From Azadirachta indica (Eukaryota > Streptophyta > Magnoliopsida > Sapindales > Meliaceae), in assembly GCA_022749755.1 (NCBI GenBank), contig CM040443.1, forward strand, positions 14,771,744-14,835,743: DNA of 64,000 nucleotides, read 5' to 3'. The notes beneath the pieces were generated by a model, which saw nothing but the letters and a program-made list of their open reading frames with translations, was not told the DNA's origin and made no database searches. A program made the position numbers and the translations under genes. This document shows positions 11,901-23,690 of the stretch, piece by piece (positions within the stretch are counted from its first letter, which is position 1; each line of letters opens with the position of its first letter).

Positions 11901-13170
11901 ACCTGTAGGACTTCCACCTTTATGAAATCATAATTATCACATTCCGCTTCTTCTAGGCCATGGACCAGTGGCAATGCGACTATACTGCTACCCTTGTTGC
12001 TAGAAGAATGAGATTTAAAGACTGGTTCAAGAAATGCTAGTTGTAGGAACTATTCAACCTAGTATAAGTCCATACTATTTTCTTGTATTGTTGATGCAAA
12101 AACATGATGGTTCATGGAGAATGTGCGTAGACTATCGGGCCTTGAACAAAATCACCATAAAAGAAAAGCTTTTAATACCAGTCATTAATGAGCTTCTAGT
12201 TGAGCTAGCTATTGCAAATTATTTCACCAAACTAGACCTCAAATCTGGTTATCACTAGGTACGTATGCATGTTGATGACATTGAGAAAACAACATTTTGA
12301 AAACATCATGGCCACTATGAATTTTTAGTAATGCCATTTGGACTTATCAATGCTCTTTCAACTTTTCAAGCACTTATAAATAAGGTATTCCAAAATTTTT
12401 TACAAAAATTTGTATTAGTATTTTTTGATGATATACTAATATATAGTAGAAACTGGGATACTCACTCACAACATTTGAGAGTGGTTTTGGATCTGCTACA
12501 AGCTAATAAGTTGAAGATTAAAGTAGAGAAATGCCAATTCGACAAACAACAAGTGCAACATTTGGGGTAGTTGATCTCCAGCCAAGGAGTAGTAGTTGAC
12601 CCTTCGAAAATGAAGGTAATGTTGTCATGGCCCAAGCCAACAAATGTCAAAGAAATGTGTGGGTTTTTAGGCAAGATAGCTGCTCCTCTCACTAAAATGT
12701 TGAAGGAAAATTCATTCAACTGGAGTACTATATCTAAAAAAGCATTTGAAAGGCTTAAAATGGCAATGTCATAAGCTTTGGTATTATCTTTACCTAGTTT
12801 CTCAAAAATATTTTTTGTTGAATTTGATGCTTTAGGGGTTGGAGTAGGAGTTGTTTTACATCAAGGAAGGTCAACAGTATTTTTCAGTCAAGCTCTTCAT
12901 GGAAGAAACCTTTTCATTTCAACTTATGAAAAAGAAATATTGGTTCTTGTCCTTATTGTTAAAAAAATGGAGGTCCTATTTGATAGGAAGGTAATTTATT
13001 ATGCGAACTGACCATTAAAGTCTTAAGCATTTATGGTCACAAAAAATCACTACCATGGCTCAACAAGGATGGCTAGATAAACTGATGGCTTATAAATTTT
13101 AGGTAGAATACAAAAAAGGAGGAGAAAATGTAGTAGTTGATGCTCTTTCTCAGTGACATGAATTGAACCG
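11901..13170 (+). pseudogene. Gypsy RT and RNase H, unit 2
   Basis: RT segments in open pieces at 12034-12258, 12331-12570, 12571-12774 and 12778-13011, separated by stops. They show MCVDYRALNKITIKEKL, YFTKLDLKSGYH and VFFDDILIYS. RNase H follows (STYEKEILVLVLIVKKME). It parallels unit 1 but is more fragmented, with stops at different positions. Confidence 0.88.
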
Positions 13171-14620
13171 TATTCGCGAACTTTGCTTACTTTGACACAA
13201 TTATTGCCACGCTGGCTAGAAGCCATTAAAAGAGAATTTGCAATTTATCCTATACTCCAAGCCTTACGAATAAGGATCTAGGATGGTGAACCAGTAGGTC
13301 CTTAGAAGGATGTTGATGGAATTCTTTTGTTAGATCGAATCTATCTTGCTCTTGAATCGCAACTTATAGCTAATATAGTTAACGAGTTCTGTGGCAGCAC
13401 ATATGAAGTTTATGTTAAGACTCTTCAACAAATAAAATCAAAGTTCTATTGGCAGAGGATAAGGCAACAAATTAAGGCTTTTATTCGGAGTTGTGATCCA
13501 TGCCAATGATATAAAGTTGAACATTTAGCACTAGTAGGACTATTACAACCACTTCCAATTCCCTCTTAAATTTGGGAAGACATATCAATAGACTTTATTG
13601 AAGGTCTGCCTCATTTACAAGGTAAAACCACCATTCTTGTTGTGATTGACCATTTATCATAATATGCCCATTTTCGTCCTCTTTATCATTCTTACACAGC
13701 TGTGGTGTAGCTTGGTTATTTTTTGACAACATTTTCAAGTTGTTTGGATTGCTTAAGTCAATTGTATGTGATCGAGACCTAACTTTTACTAGCATGTTTG
13801 GAGAGAATTATTTTGTTTGAATGGAACTCCCTTCAATTTCAATTTGAGTTAGCATCTACAAATAGATGGACAAATTGAAGTTGTTAATTGGATCTTGAAG
13901 ATGTATCTTCGATGTTTTACTAGTTCGCAGCTAAAGGAATGGATGAAATGGTTGTCATGGGCTAAATTTTGTTATAATACCAGTTGGCATTCAACGATTT
14001 AAAAAACACCTTTTGAGATTGTTTATAAGAGAACTCCATCTCAATTGATTGACTACATTCTTGGAACAGCAAGAGTAAAAGCTGTTGAAAAGGAACTCAT
14101 TTCTCGTGACCAAATTTTGAAAGAGGTGTGAGATCACATAACAAAAGCTTAAGCTAGAATGAAAAAGCTATATAATTCCAATCAAAGTGAATGGGAGTTT
14201 CAAGTGAGTGACTTTATTTATCTTAAGTTGCAGCCATGTAGAAAAATGTCTATTACCTTGAGGAAGAATTATAAACTTTATGCACACTACTATGGTCCTT
14301 TTGAAGTAATTGAAAAAATTGGACAAGTTGCTTACAAGCTGAAATTACCTTTTACTTCAAAGCTTTACCATGTTTTTCATGTTTTTTAGCTTAAAAAGAA
14401 AATTGGTGATGGATAAATGGTATTACAAACGTTACATATATTGCCCAAGATGATTCCTTGACATCTTTTCCTCAAGCAATTCTAGATTGTCGAGTTCAAA
14501 AAGAGAAGTATGAGATTCTTATTCATTGGCAAGGGTTGTCTCTTGCAGATGCAACTTGGGAGCTTCAAGAAACCATCAAGGAGTGTTTTTTAGATTTTCA
14601 TCTCGAGGACGAGGTGACTT
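13171..14620 (+). pseudogene. Gypsy integrase and chromodomain, unit 2
   Basis: HHCC region in 13327-13509 (ending IRSCDPCQ, with one zinc His replaced by Tyr), core with SIDFIEGLP near 13590, C-terminal frame 14159-14389, then chromodomain with YEILIHWQGLSLADATW near 14510-14560. Unlike unit 1, this copy runs to its natural end before the polypurine tract. Broken by stops. Confidence 0.85.
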
Positions 14621-14624
14621 CCTA

Positions 14625-14638
14625 AGGGCAAAGGAGCC
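14625..14638 (+). promoter_or_regulatory. Polypurine tract of gypsy element
   Basis: AGGGCAAAGGAGCC directly before the 3' LTR, the usual place for the plus-strand primer. Confidence 0.7.
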
Positions 14639-14988
14639 CGTTGCATGTATGCATGGCTAACATATGAAAGAAAGACCAATTGAGTGACTTACTTCGAGTT
14701 GGCTTAGTGATATTGCATGGCACATGAAAAAATTAAGTGATATTGGATAGCACATGTTGGAAGACCAAGTCATTGAATTGACTCATTCTCATTAGCTATT
14801 AATATTTAATCATTATCCATTTCCTTAATTGTAATAGTGGTTTCTACTTTAATTGTATTTAAAGAGCCATAGGCTAAGGAATAAAGGTATGCATAAACTT
14901 ATTTGAAAGTTATCTGGGAGGTGCTGGCCCCTCGAAGTGTTAGCTTTCACTTTTCATTTTTAATACTCCAAAAGCTTGTGTTGTAACA
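14639..14988 (+). repeat. 3' LTR of the gypsy element
   Basis: 350 bases aligned to 3136-3506 over the full length, starting CGTTGCATG (first base changed from T) and ending TTGTAACA, followed by target duplication TAGCC at 14989-14993. The LTRs differ by scattered substitutions and small deletions, so the insertion is not recent. Confidence 0.93.
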
Positions 14989-15179
14989 TAGCCCTCTCTA
15001 AGATAATTACATTATATGATAAAATATCATTATAGTGAACATGAGTATCTTGTTATATCATAAAGTCTTCTTCAATTCAATTAACTTTGGCTTGAAAACT
15101 AAAGACAATAATTTGCAGTTTCATGTACCAATATTGATCACAATGAAATGATGTCCCTTGGTAGAGTTAACTAACCACA

Positions 15180-16250
15180 TATATTTGGAAGCAGTTCCTA
15201 CGTTCAGATGACTACAAGATTATAGAACTGATTGGAAGACCTTGACCAGTAATATTTGTTGTCACAGCAAAAAGGAATTCCAAATTTCTCAAGGTACTTA
15301 TTGGTGAGTATCTTGATATCATACGAGAAGTTGACAATAGTGGTCATAGCATATTTCGTATTGTTATTTTAAATCGTCGGGAGAATATTTTCACACTTAT
15401 TTATGGTATTGATCTAGTTAATGATATGATAGTTTCGTCAAGAGATAATAACGACAAACTATATTACATTTGGGTAGAATGCGAACACCACCAAATTGCC
15501 TTAAATTTATACTTGGAGCAGCTTTTCAAATCCAGTGAGAGGTGTTATAGTTTAAAGTGAGTCTTTGACTTTCCATTCCTTTTTTCTTTCTTTTTCTCAA
15601 TTAACAATTGACTATATGTGTCATAATATTAAATAAATGTAAGGATTGAGTAAGATTGTGCGACCATCAGATGTTGAAGCTATGAACTAGGATGGGAAAA
15701 CTCTTCTAGATTTGTTTGCCGAGAGTCACAAAGACCTAAAAGCAGAAGGCCAAAAATGGATGAAGGACACAACAAATTCATGCATGGTTGAGGCAACACT
15801 AGTTGCCATTGTGGTTTTGTTGCTGCTTTCACTATTTCTTAAAAAAGATTTTCTTTATAATTTTTGCCATATCAGATACAGTTTCCTTGATACTCTGCTC
15901 AATCTCAATACTTAGCTTCTTATTAGTCCTTAACTTGCAATTAGAAAGAAAGAAGACTTCTTTTTCATTTTACCCAAGCATTTAACGGTTGGGATTGCAT
16001 CACTTTTCTTGTAGCACAACTTAATTCTTTCATCGTTTTCAATGGCCAAACATCATGGATTCTTATTCTAATTATTACCAGCCTTACTTCTATACCAGTC
16101 ATATTTTTTCATTCAGAAACTTATTATTTCTTTATTAAGACAGGTCGTACCCTCTAATCATTGGTCTCTTTATTTGCTATTTTGTTGGTTGCTGCTATTT
16201 GTTTGGGTTCTTGGTTCTATAGCAATTTTCGCTGTTGCTGCTGCTTCGTA
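15180..16250 (+). pseudogene. Ankyrin-repeat/PGG-domain protein, 3' part, broken
   Basis: Exon-like segment about 15228-15556 translates to a C-terminal ankyrin region (KFLKVLIGEYLDIIREVDN, HSIFRIVILNRRENIF). It is followed by a GTGAGT donor at 15557, an intron, and a second segment from about 15644 with IVRPSDVEAMN-stop-DGKTLLDLF and EGQKWMKDTTNSCMV. That motif is typical of the start of the membrane-spanning PGG domain of plant ACD6/ITN1-like proteins. A hydrophobic stretch continues to about 16200 in shifted frames. The usual ankyrin repeats upstream are missing, an in-frame stop is present, and the frame shifts after the first membrane helix. Members act at the plasma membrane in stress and defence; this copy is dead. 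Confidence 0.8.
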
Positions 16251-16679
16251 GCTATGGTGTTTGGCGTTGATTGTACGCATTAATTATTACTTTCTCAAGT
16301 ATGTTCATACATTTGCTGCAAAAAATTAATAATGAATTCAAGGGAAAAATTACAAATAAAGCTTCCACTTGAGGATGTTGTTTGATTTAGCTTAGCGATC
16401 GCTTTTTCTCATAGGTCTTTGAAATTTTGTATTCTTGAATTAAAAATAATTAATATAATTGTGTGTATTACTTGTTTTTAATTTATAATATTAATTTTTT
16501 CACATGTAATTGATTAATTATATCATACTTTGTACATATGAAATTTTCTATGTAAAATATTTAAGATATTTATACACTCATCTTGACTTAAGACAACTAA
16601 GGATTTTTAAATTAAAAAAACCAAACTAAAAAATACATCTCGTTTCATCATTGATTGATTCAGATCTTTCAAGAGACGT
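16251..16679. other. AT-rich DNA, no gene seen
   Basis: No coding or repeat structure that I can support. Confidence 0.4.
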
Positions 16680-16682
16680 TTA

Positions 16683-17088
16683 GTGCTTGTTTAACTTGAC
16701 TTTTTCATTAGCCAAAAGAAGTTTTTTAATAATAAAAACTCTTTTCAAAATTTTTGGTGTCGCTTAGTAGACATAAAACAAGTATTTTTGAAAATTTAAA
16801 AATTATTTTCTTTTTATTAGACAAATTCAAAAATTTAGATTTTTGACAGTAAAGATTCTTTAACTTTTCTAAAAGGTGAAATTTTTTAAAGCACTCTTAT
16901 TTTATTTTAAAAAATTTATGTTATTCCTTTAAAATAGGACATTAAACATTTATCTATTAAAATAATTACTCAAATTTTTTTAAAAGTTATTTGTGATAAC
17001 TAAACGATTAGTAAACTTTTATTAAAAACTATACTTAGAAAATGTTTATTGCAAAAATTTTATTTAAATAATTATACCAAACGGACTC
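16683..17088 (+). mobile_element. PIF/Harbinger-type MITE, copy 1
   Basis: 406 bases starting GTGCTTGTTT and ending AAACGGACTC, with target duplication TTA at 16680-16682 and 17089-17091. It matches 61282-61692 in reverse. A TWA target duplication with short inverted ends (GWGTCCGTTTG consensus) fits Tourist/Harbinger MITEs. Non-coding and rich in A/T runs. Confidence 0.8.
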
Positions 17089-17091
17089 TTA

Positions 17092-17712
17092 TTGTATTTC
17101 AACTTTATTTTAATTTTAAAATAAAATTAATTCAGAATACAATAATTCGAGATGTAAAAATAAAATTAATTTATTAAAAGAAATTTTATAAATAATCAAG
17201 AAATTAAACTTGTGCCTCTAAACTGATCTTCTTATTTCTTTTATTATAATGCATAAAATAAAAAAGATATAAAAAATTTTAAACTTCACTAATAAACTAG
17301 AAATAAATCACATAATATACTTTATTATTTAACAAAATATATAGTTAAAGTAATATTATATTGAACTAAATCAAATACTATACAATAAAAAATTAAAGAA
17401 ATTCAAGACAATATATTTATTACAAAGACAACATAAGGGTGCATTAATTACATTCTCTTGAAATATTTTAAAAGATATTCCTACTTACCAATTTGAGGAA
17501 GAAAACGTTAAAGCTCTTGGAGGAATAAAGCTTACCGAAGCAACAAGAAAAATTTTTAAACCATAAACAAATTATTGAAGATATTATATCTTAATTAATT
17601 CTTCTATTCAAGAAACCTTGAAAAAACAAATCAATTACTAATTATCACTAAAACGACAGTGGACACAAATTGTTTTTTAATTTATTGTTAGATTGTTAAA
17701 TTAAAGTACTTC
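17092..17712. other. AT-rich DNA, no gene seen
   Basis: Low-complexity A/T-rich sequence without coding signal. Confidence 0.4.
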
Positions 17713-17713
17713 A

Positions 17714-18111
17714 TAGAGGTAGCAAAGAAGTCGTGCTAGATTGTGAAAAATAAGTTCATGTAGACTTTCAGGTTAGGTATCGTGCCAACCTAACCCATTA
17801 GAAAGCAGCCCAAATAAAGCTATAAGTCTACATGAACTGTTCAGTATCTGTGAACAATACTTATATAGAGTGAATAGTTTTATAGTATCTAATAAATAGT
17901 AACTATTTTCACTGTTCATGAGCAGAACAGTATTTTGTGGGCCTTTTTCTTTACCCAACACAGCACAATAACTTTATGATACAGCACCACACAGCCCGAC
18001 CCATGGACCTTTTTTCTTGGGCTAACCCTTGTGCAATGTCATGTTGTATAACACTGTTCATGGGTTAGGTCGTGTTGTGCTCGGGCCGGCTTGCCTATTT
18101 TGCCATCTTTA
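17714..18111. mobile_element. Non-autonomous hAT-type element
   Basis: Left end TAGAGGTAGCAAA and right end TTTGCCATCTTTA are inverted copies with two mismatches. GC-rich subterminal DNA (CGTGTTGTGCTCGGGCC near 18071-18087) is typical of Ac-like hAT elements. Flanks GTACTTCA and ATACGTCT agree at 5 of 8 bases, consistent with a worn 8-bp target duplication. Inside, AGTTCATGTAGACT (17752-17765) is repeated inverted at 17824-17837. No coding region. Confidence 0.65.
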
Positions 18112-18118
18112 ATACGTC

Positions 18119-20485
18119 TTTTAAATTTTTATTTTTTATTTATTTTTGTTAAAACCACCAATTAGGTAGGGAGTTAGGTTGGACCCCTACTTGTAATATA
18201 GATCGGAATCACGTAAACTACAAAACTGGAGGGGGATATGAGCCAAACCTCCAGGGACAAAGAGATAACAAGTGTACAAATAAATAATAAAAAATCATCT
18301 CCTAATATAAGGGAACTGCTGAGGATCTAGGATGATGATGCTTGAAATACCGGTCAGGGGATCCAGTCTTTCATAAAATCTCTGGTAAAGCAAGTGCGTG
18401 CATGCCCAATTGGCCATGAAATCTATTGCATGGTTTGCCTCTCGAAATATATGTCTTATCTAAATGGACAAAGACCTGCAATAGAGGTAAATTTGTACTA
18501 AAATATATGCATAATCCCAATGTCTGGTGCCTCGTGGTGAAATCTAAGAAACCACTGTGGCCGAATCTGACTCTACTGTGAGGTGTGAAAAGCCCGGCTC
18601 CTATGCCATCTTGAGCCCTTCACATATAGCTTTCAAATCTATATAAATGATGGGCTGATGACCCAAAAAGTGTACAAAGGCATTTAGGACTTAGCCCTTG
18701 CTATCTCAAAAGATCCCTTTAATAGCAAACATGCTTGGGTTACGTCTAGAGCAACCATCCACATTAAGCTACACGATCCCCTACCGCGATTGCTTCCACG
18801 ATATCAATCAAATGGATCTCGGCTTAGGATAAATAGTCCTCAGGCCATCAACAAAATCCATGTCCATGATGCCTCTAATATGAGATGATCGGTATCCAAA
18901 AGCTAACCCAATCGTGCGCAGATCACTAAGGGTCTGATGGATGACAATATAAGGTTAGAAGGCGATGGAACCAAAATGTAAAGCGTTTTGCGCCTTCCAA
19001 ATTTTCCAAAAGATGAGGCTAGCAAGGATGACTTTGACGTGTGTCACAGACGAAGCTAATCACATCTAATAAATCAAGAGAGCTCGAGGAGATAAAAATG
19101 AAGGCTGCAGGAGTCTGATCAGGGAGCAGAAGTGCCTCCACACCTATTGAGCCTGTGTACAATCAAGAAATAGGTTTCTGGTAGTCTCTATAGAGCTGTG
19201 ACAAATGCATCTCGATACCATATAGAATCCTCTTGAGCATAAGGCATTGTCTATTACCAGGAAACCACAGATAAGCCTCCACAGGAAAAAGGAGATGCGT
19301 AAGGGAATGTGACGTTGCCAAATGTTGGTGTAGACCTTGTCTATAGGTGTAGAGTGGCGAAAAAGCTCCCATGCGAAGCGAAGAGAGAAATCGCCATTTA
19401 AAGATAAGCTCCATCTAATATTGTCTAGTTTATCCAAGGTGATAGGAATAGTCAGTATTTGCTCCACAATAGATGGCAGAAGCACTATTGATAGCTTTCC
19501 TCTACCCCATATTGTAACTATCCAGTAGGCCGAAATTAGGGCCATGGTAGCTGCCTGTGGGTTATAAAAATAAAGTAGGCAAAAGCATATCCAACAGTCA
19601 TACCAGAAGTTGTATTCACCAGATCTCACCAACCATCTCACCAAAGGCTTAGTAGAAATTCTTATAGCACTGAGGTGTCTCCAAATAGGGGATACAGGAT
19701 ACCGAAAAAGAACCATGCTCAGATGTTGGGACCAAAACTACCACCATACCTTTAGCTCGCAAGCCTCAGCCACGTCACCAAGGGAGTGAAAGCTCAGTCC
19801 ACCCTTCTTCAAAAGGTAACAAATTGTAGACCATTTACACAAATGAATCCGTCTCGTGTGTGTGGTGTCTTCTCAGAGAAATTAGGTAAGAAGTCTCTTC
19901 ATCTGGTGGAAGATCTCTGCAGGGGGATGGAGGGCGTGGAACAAGTACATAGGTATGAAAGAGAGCATATATCTAATCAGAACCACCTTGCCTCTGAAAG
20001 AGAGTAAGCAGTTTGCCCATCTTGAAATCTATTCTTTAATCCTCTAAACTAAGTTATCAAAGTAACAGGACCTCAGATTCCCCATGTAGATGGGGAACAC
20101 GAGGTAGATCATAGGTAACTGTCTCTGCTGGAAGCCTATGACCGACTAAACAATAATCTGTTTAGATGCCGAAAAAGAACTCCTTACAAAGAAGCTGCTC
20201 TTGTCTTAGCTAATCATCTGGCCCGACACTGTCTCATAATGATGAAGGAAGTCCATAACACTTCGAAGATTAGCCTTGTCTCCATTAGTAAAAATCACGA
20301 TGTCATTTGCAAAACTCAGGTGCGAGATGGTCAATGGGGAGCCAGTACTGTATGCCATGGATGGATGCCTAGAATACAAGTCATCCAAACCTTTGGATAA
20401 GAACTCCGTAGCAATAATGAAGAAGTACAGGGAAATAGGGTCGCCCCGCCTGAGTCTGCCCCGTAACTGGAAGAAACCATGAAGT
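18119..20485 (-). mobile_element. 5'-truncated L1-type LINE with RNase H
   Basis: Minus-strand non-LTR retrotransposon. From 5' to 3' on the minus strand it holds the late RT (GRLRRGDPISLYFF near 20450; SHLSFANDIVIF near 20300, where Asn replaces the second Asp of the usual FADD box), the RT thumb, and a zinc-binding RT-associated domain in the frame 19144-19716 (FFLWRLICGFLVIDNALCSRG). An RNase H domain follows and ends with AIDFMANWACTHLL near 18400. An A-rich tail lies at about 18119-18150. The endonuclease and first half of the RT are missing, as in most LINE copies. The tail abuts the hAT element at 18111. Confidence 0.85.
19144..19716 (-). pseudogene. LINE RT-associated zinc-binding domain
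   Basis: An open stretch of 190 codons within the LINE. It covers the region between the RT thumb and RNase H, including the zf-RVT pattern (W.RHIPLRISFFLWRL, then a Cys/His-rich C-terminus with CICHSS and LFLDC). It is only part of the original ORF2 and lacks its own start. It cannot provide transposition activity. Confidence 0.8.
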
Positions 20486-21467
20486 ATAATAAAAATAGTT
20501 TATTAATAGTCATATATAAATGTGACCTTGAGTTGGGATGTTTATCCTTAATTTTCTAGGAATATCCAAAAATAGAAACATTATTTTGTTGAAAGTAATA
20601 TTTAAAAAGTGGAAATATCACATATATAACCTCATTGACAAAAAAGTATAATAAAAATAAATATATACTTGATTTTTTTTATATAAAATAATTGACAATA
20701 ATTAACAATTTGATTGATACAATTTATATAAAATATTATAACATATAATAATTTTATTAGAACAAAAATATTAAATTGAATTGACATATTTTTTTCAACT
20801 TTTGTAATCATTTACCAAATTTATTAGATAAACTAGATGCATAATATAATTTATTTTAAAATTTTTTGAATTTGTTGCAACTTGCAACTTGCAAGAGACT
20901 AAATTGTCATCATTTATAAACTACTATCAACATTTGTTAATCTATATTTAATAAAGTGGTTCGTCAACAAAACTTTCGGAATAAACAAAATCCTTTTCTT
21001 TCTTCCTGCCATTTTCTTCTATATTTGAGCTCAAGCCTTTCTTTTGGTTGTAGATTACTTAATAGCAAAGTTATGTTGGAGTAGATTTGCTCTGAATTTA
21101 GAGGCAAATTAAGTCTAAATAGGTAAAATTTCAAGTGAATCTATGAGGTTGCGCATGGGTAGATTTTTCTCCAAATAAGAACAAATTTCATCCAAATTTC
21201 TATTTATATTGGTAAAATTTTAATTTATACGTTAGTAAATTGTATATATAATTGTATAATATTAAAAAAAAGCCCTAACAAATTGAACAAGAAAAAGGGA
21301 AAGAAATTGAAAAGATTTTTTTGAGTGTTAATTTAGAATAATACCAATTGCATGTATTTCAAACATTAAGTAGCGTCTTGATATTGTATGAACAAAATTA
21401 CCTTCATTATTTATATTATCTAATTGTTTAGGAAAATTTTTAATAGGAAATATCATTCACTTCCCGA
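20486..21467. other. AT-rich DNA, no gene seen
   Basis: No coding signal. The left edge is the 5' truncation point of the LINE. Confidence 0.4.
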
Positions 21468-21740
21468 TTTAAAAAATGATCACAGCTTAAAGTGCCTTTT
21501 AAAGATTATCAACTTTTAATTTTCTAGACTAAATTACTTTTTATAACCAACTTTTTCTTTATACTCGACAGTGCACTATGTGCTTAAAAGTTCTTTGTGC
21601 TTGAAAATACACTTTAGAACACTAATAAAATTAAAAATTAAAAATTGATCATAGGGAGTAATTTCGTTCAAAAAATTAAAAGTTGATCATTTTTTGAAGA
21701 CATTTTAAACAATAGTCATCTTTAAAATTTGGTTTGAATA
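21468..21740. mobile_element. Small foldback/MITE-like element
   Basis: Left arm about 21468-21550 and right arm about 21645-21740 are imperfect inverted copies. They share ATCAACTTTTAATTTT and a flanking AAATTACT block. Non-coding. Family and target duplication not determined. Confidence 0.5.
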
Positions 21741-22340
21741 GTGATCACTAGTGATAATTTTTCTAAATTATGTGCAATCTAATTTATAGGGGCCTACTCA
21801 AGTCCTATGTTATAAAAGATAATGTCATTATATTTTCCAAGAAAGGTTTGGTTATACAATTGAAAATAAAGAATCAAACCTTTTGAAGGTGGAAGATGCT
21901 AGTTGAAGACCAAAATAAAAAGAAATTAAAGAAGCTAAGAATTGAAAATGGGCTATAACTTTCCATAAAAAGAATAGAATAGTAAGGCCCAAAATTGTAA
22001 CAATTGACTAGCATACATATCTCAACCAAATGATTTGGCTCAGAGAATGAATAATAGATAAGAGTAGATGTACATTGATTCATTAGCTCTAAGTTTTCAA
22101 AGTGTCTATGGCCAAAAATTGTCTGTATCTATAGCTTCTTATCTTGCAAACAGGTCCTATTTACTATGAGTTCAAAACTCCAAAAGAAATGTAAAGTGGC
22201 ATCCGAACAAACTATGATAATCTTATGGTAGTTGGGTCCATTGCCTTATGCTCACATTATAAGCAAGAAATACTTTAGACAAGACCCATGCCCATGTTTT
22301 TGTTAAGTATCCAAAAGGTTTAGAGGAATATAATATATGA
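21741..22340. other. No gene seen
   Basis: Between the MITE and the caulimovirid promoter. It may hold leader sequence of the viral relic near 22150-22340, but no coding region is visible. Confidence 0.35.
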
Positions 22341-22574
22341 TGCTCTAATACCAAAAACAAAATCTTTTATTACACAAAGGATTTTACATTTAACACATTT
22401 TACCTCGTACAATAACAAAAGTGCCCTTTTATAGGTGAGGAGGAACCTAAAAGATAACTATTACAATATTCATTTTTATCTCTAAAGAATCTAGTTTACA
22501 ACTCATACATACTTTATGTTACATCACAAAACACTTTGTAGGACACTTAACAGATACACTATATTACATTATTA
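22341..22574 (-). promoter_or_regulatory. Caulimovirid relic: promoter, poly(A) signal, primer site
   Basis: On the minus strand, downstream of the RNase H end, a TATA box CTATAAAAGG (22425-22434) is followed by AATAAA (22366-22371). Then comes TTGGTATTAGAGCA (22341-22354), a Met-tRNA-type primer site with one change from the usual form. TATA, poly(A) signal and primer site in this order after the polymerase gene match the intergenic region of caulimovirids. There the transcript starts and ends in the same region and reverse transcription is primed close by. Activity is not implied. Confidence 0.65.
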
Positions 22575-23690
22575 TTGTAGGTCCCATATTCAACCACGTT
22601 TTTTTCTTTTGAAAAGTCTTTAGAGATACTTGTAATCTATTTCAACTACAAATGGATCGAGGGAAAGAAAGAACTGAAATTTCTTGATTTCCTTAACCAC
22701 AGCTAAAACTTTCTTTTTGGATGATGGTTAGTTTTGTTGGACACTAGAAAATTGTCCAGATTTATAGCCATAAACTCTCCTATAGCCATCTTTATCTTCA
22801 ATTAGTACAGCACCCCAGTATTGATCACTTGCATTAATCTGAAGGATGAGCTGTCCATCTTCAAGAATCTTTAAAGATGGACGAGATTTGCTTTTTCCTT
22901 TCAAATCTTTGACAACCTTTGTTGCTTTTGCCAACCAAGCATTTTTTCCTTTCTTTAAATGCTTGGAAATCTGACTCGTCATCCTTGTGAGATTTTCAAT
23001 ATAATTTGTTGCATAATTAATGATTCTCAAGAATTGTTGTATCTGTTTTCTTCCAAACAGCTCATCAGGAAACTCAGAATTTTTTTCAACAATATGTGGT
23101 TGTGGGATAATATGACCATCTTTAATGTATAATCCTAAAAAATCTATTTCTCTGAGTCTTATCTTTATCTTGGATTTTGACAATGCCAAACCATGCTTGT
23201 ACGTTAAATCTTTGAATTGTTCAAGATGATTTGCATGATATTTCTTATTTTCGCTGAAGATCAGAGCATCGTCGATGTAGATTAGACATAATGTTAATAT
23301 TGGCCTATACATCTCATCTATTATGTGTTAGAATTCTGAAGGAGTATTTTTCAAAATAAATGGCATAACATTCCATTCATAGTGTCCATTTGGTACTACA
23401 AATACTATTTTATGCTTGTCTTTCTCCTTTATTCTAATCTGCCAAAATCCAATCCTTTTATTGAACTTAGAGAAATATTTGGCTAATGATATATTTCTCA
23501 GAAGATGAGTCCTTGAAATTGGATACTCGATATCTTGCAGGCATTCATTGAGTTTCCTATAGTCAATGAATAACCTCTTTTTTTCACGCACTTGCTCGGA
23601 ATGTTTATTTACATAAAAGGCTGGACTAGCCCAATAAGAGTTAGATGGCCTTATTAGCTTGAGGTCCAACAAAGATTAGACTTTTTGTCT
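22575..23690 (-). pseudogene. Endogenous caulimovirid RT and RNase H relic
   Basis: Minus-strand frames at 23328-23672 and 22728-23312, continuing in decayed form to about 22575. The first has the RT finger/palm motifs IDYRKLNE and NGHYEWNVMPF. The second has the catalytic YIDD box, the RT connection, and an RNase H start with a conserved NASD...WGAVL pattern. The match is to Caulimoviridae rather than to LTR retrotransposons; I do not assign a genus. A stop and a frame change separate the two pieces, and RNase H is further broken by stops, so no full product can be made. No envelope or movement gene was seen here. Confidence 0.85.

Larger units (their letters stand above)
10925..14611 (+). 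repeat. Second unit of internal gypsy tandem duplication
   Basis: Matches 5819-10924 in order from mid-gag through the chromodomain, minus the 1.43-kb solo LTR present only in unit 1. The six bases AGGTGA occur at the unit 1 start (5819-5824), at the junction (10925-10930) and just after the end (14612-14617). This points to template switching or unequal recombination at microhomology. Both units have separate stops, so each has drifted since duplication. Confidence 0.9.
3136..14988 (+). mobile_element. Ty3/gypsy chromovirus with internal tandem duplication
   Basis: A decayed LTR retrotransposon about 11.9 kb long. The LTRs at 3136-3506 and 14639-14988 are diverged copies. A perfect 5-bp target duplication, TAGCC, lies at 3131-3135 and 14989-14993. 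A Met-tRNA-type primer site follows the 5' LTR and a purine-rich tract precedes the 3' LTR. Order gag-PR-RT-RNase H-IN-chromodomain marks a Ty3/gypsy chromovirus. The interior occurs twice in tandem (5819-10924 and 10925-14611). Two unrelated solo LTRs are nested in the first half (3852-5536 and 6461-7893). Every coding region has stops and frameshifts, so it cannot move on its own. Confidence 0.93.
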
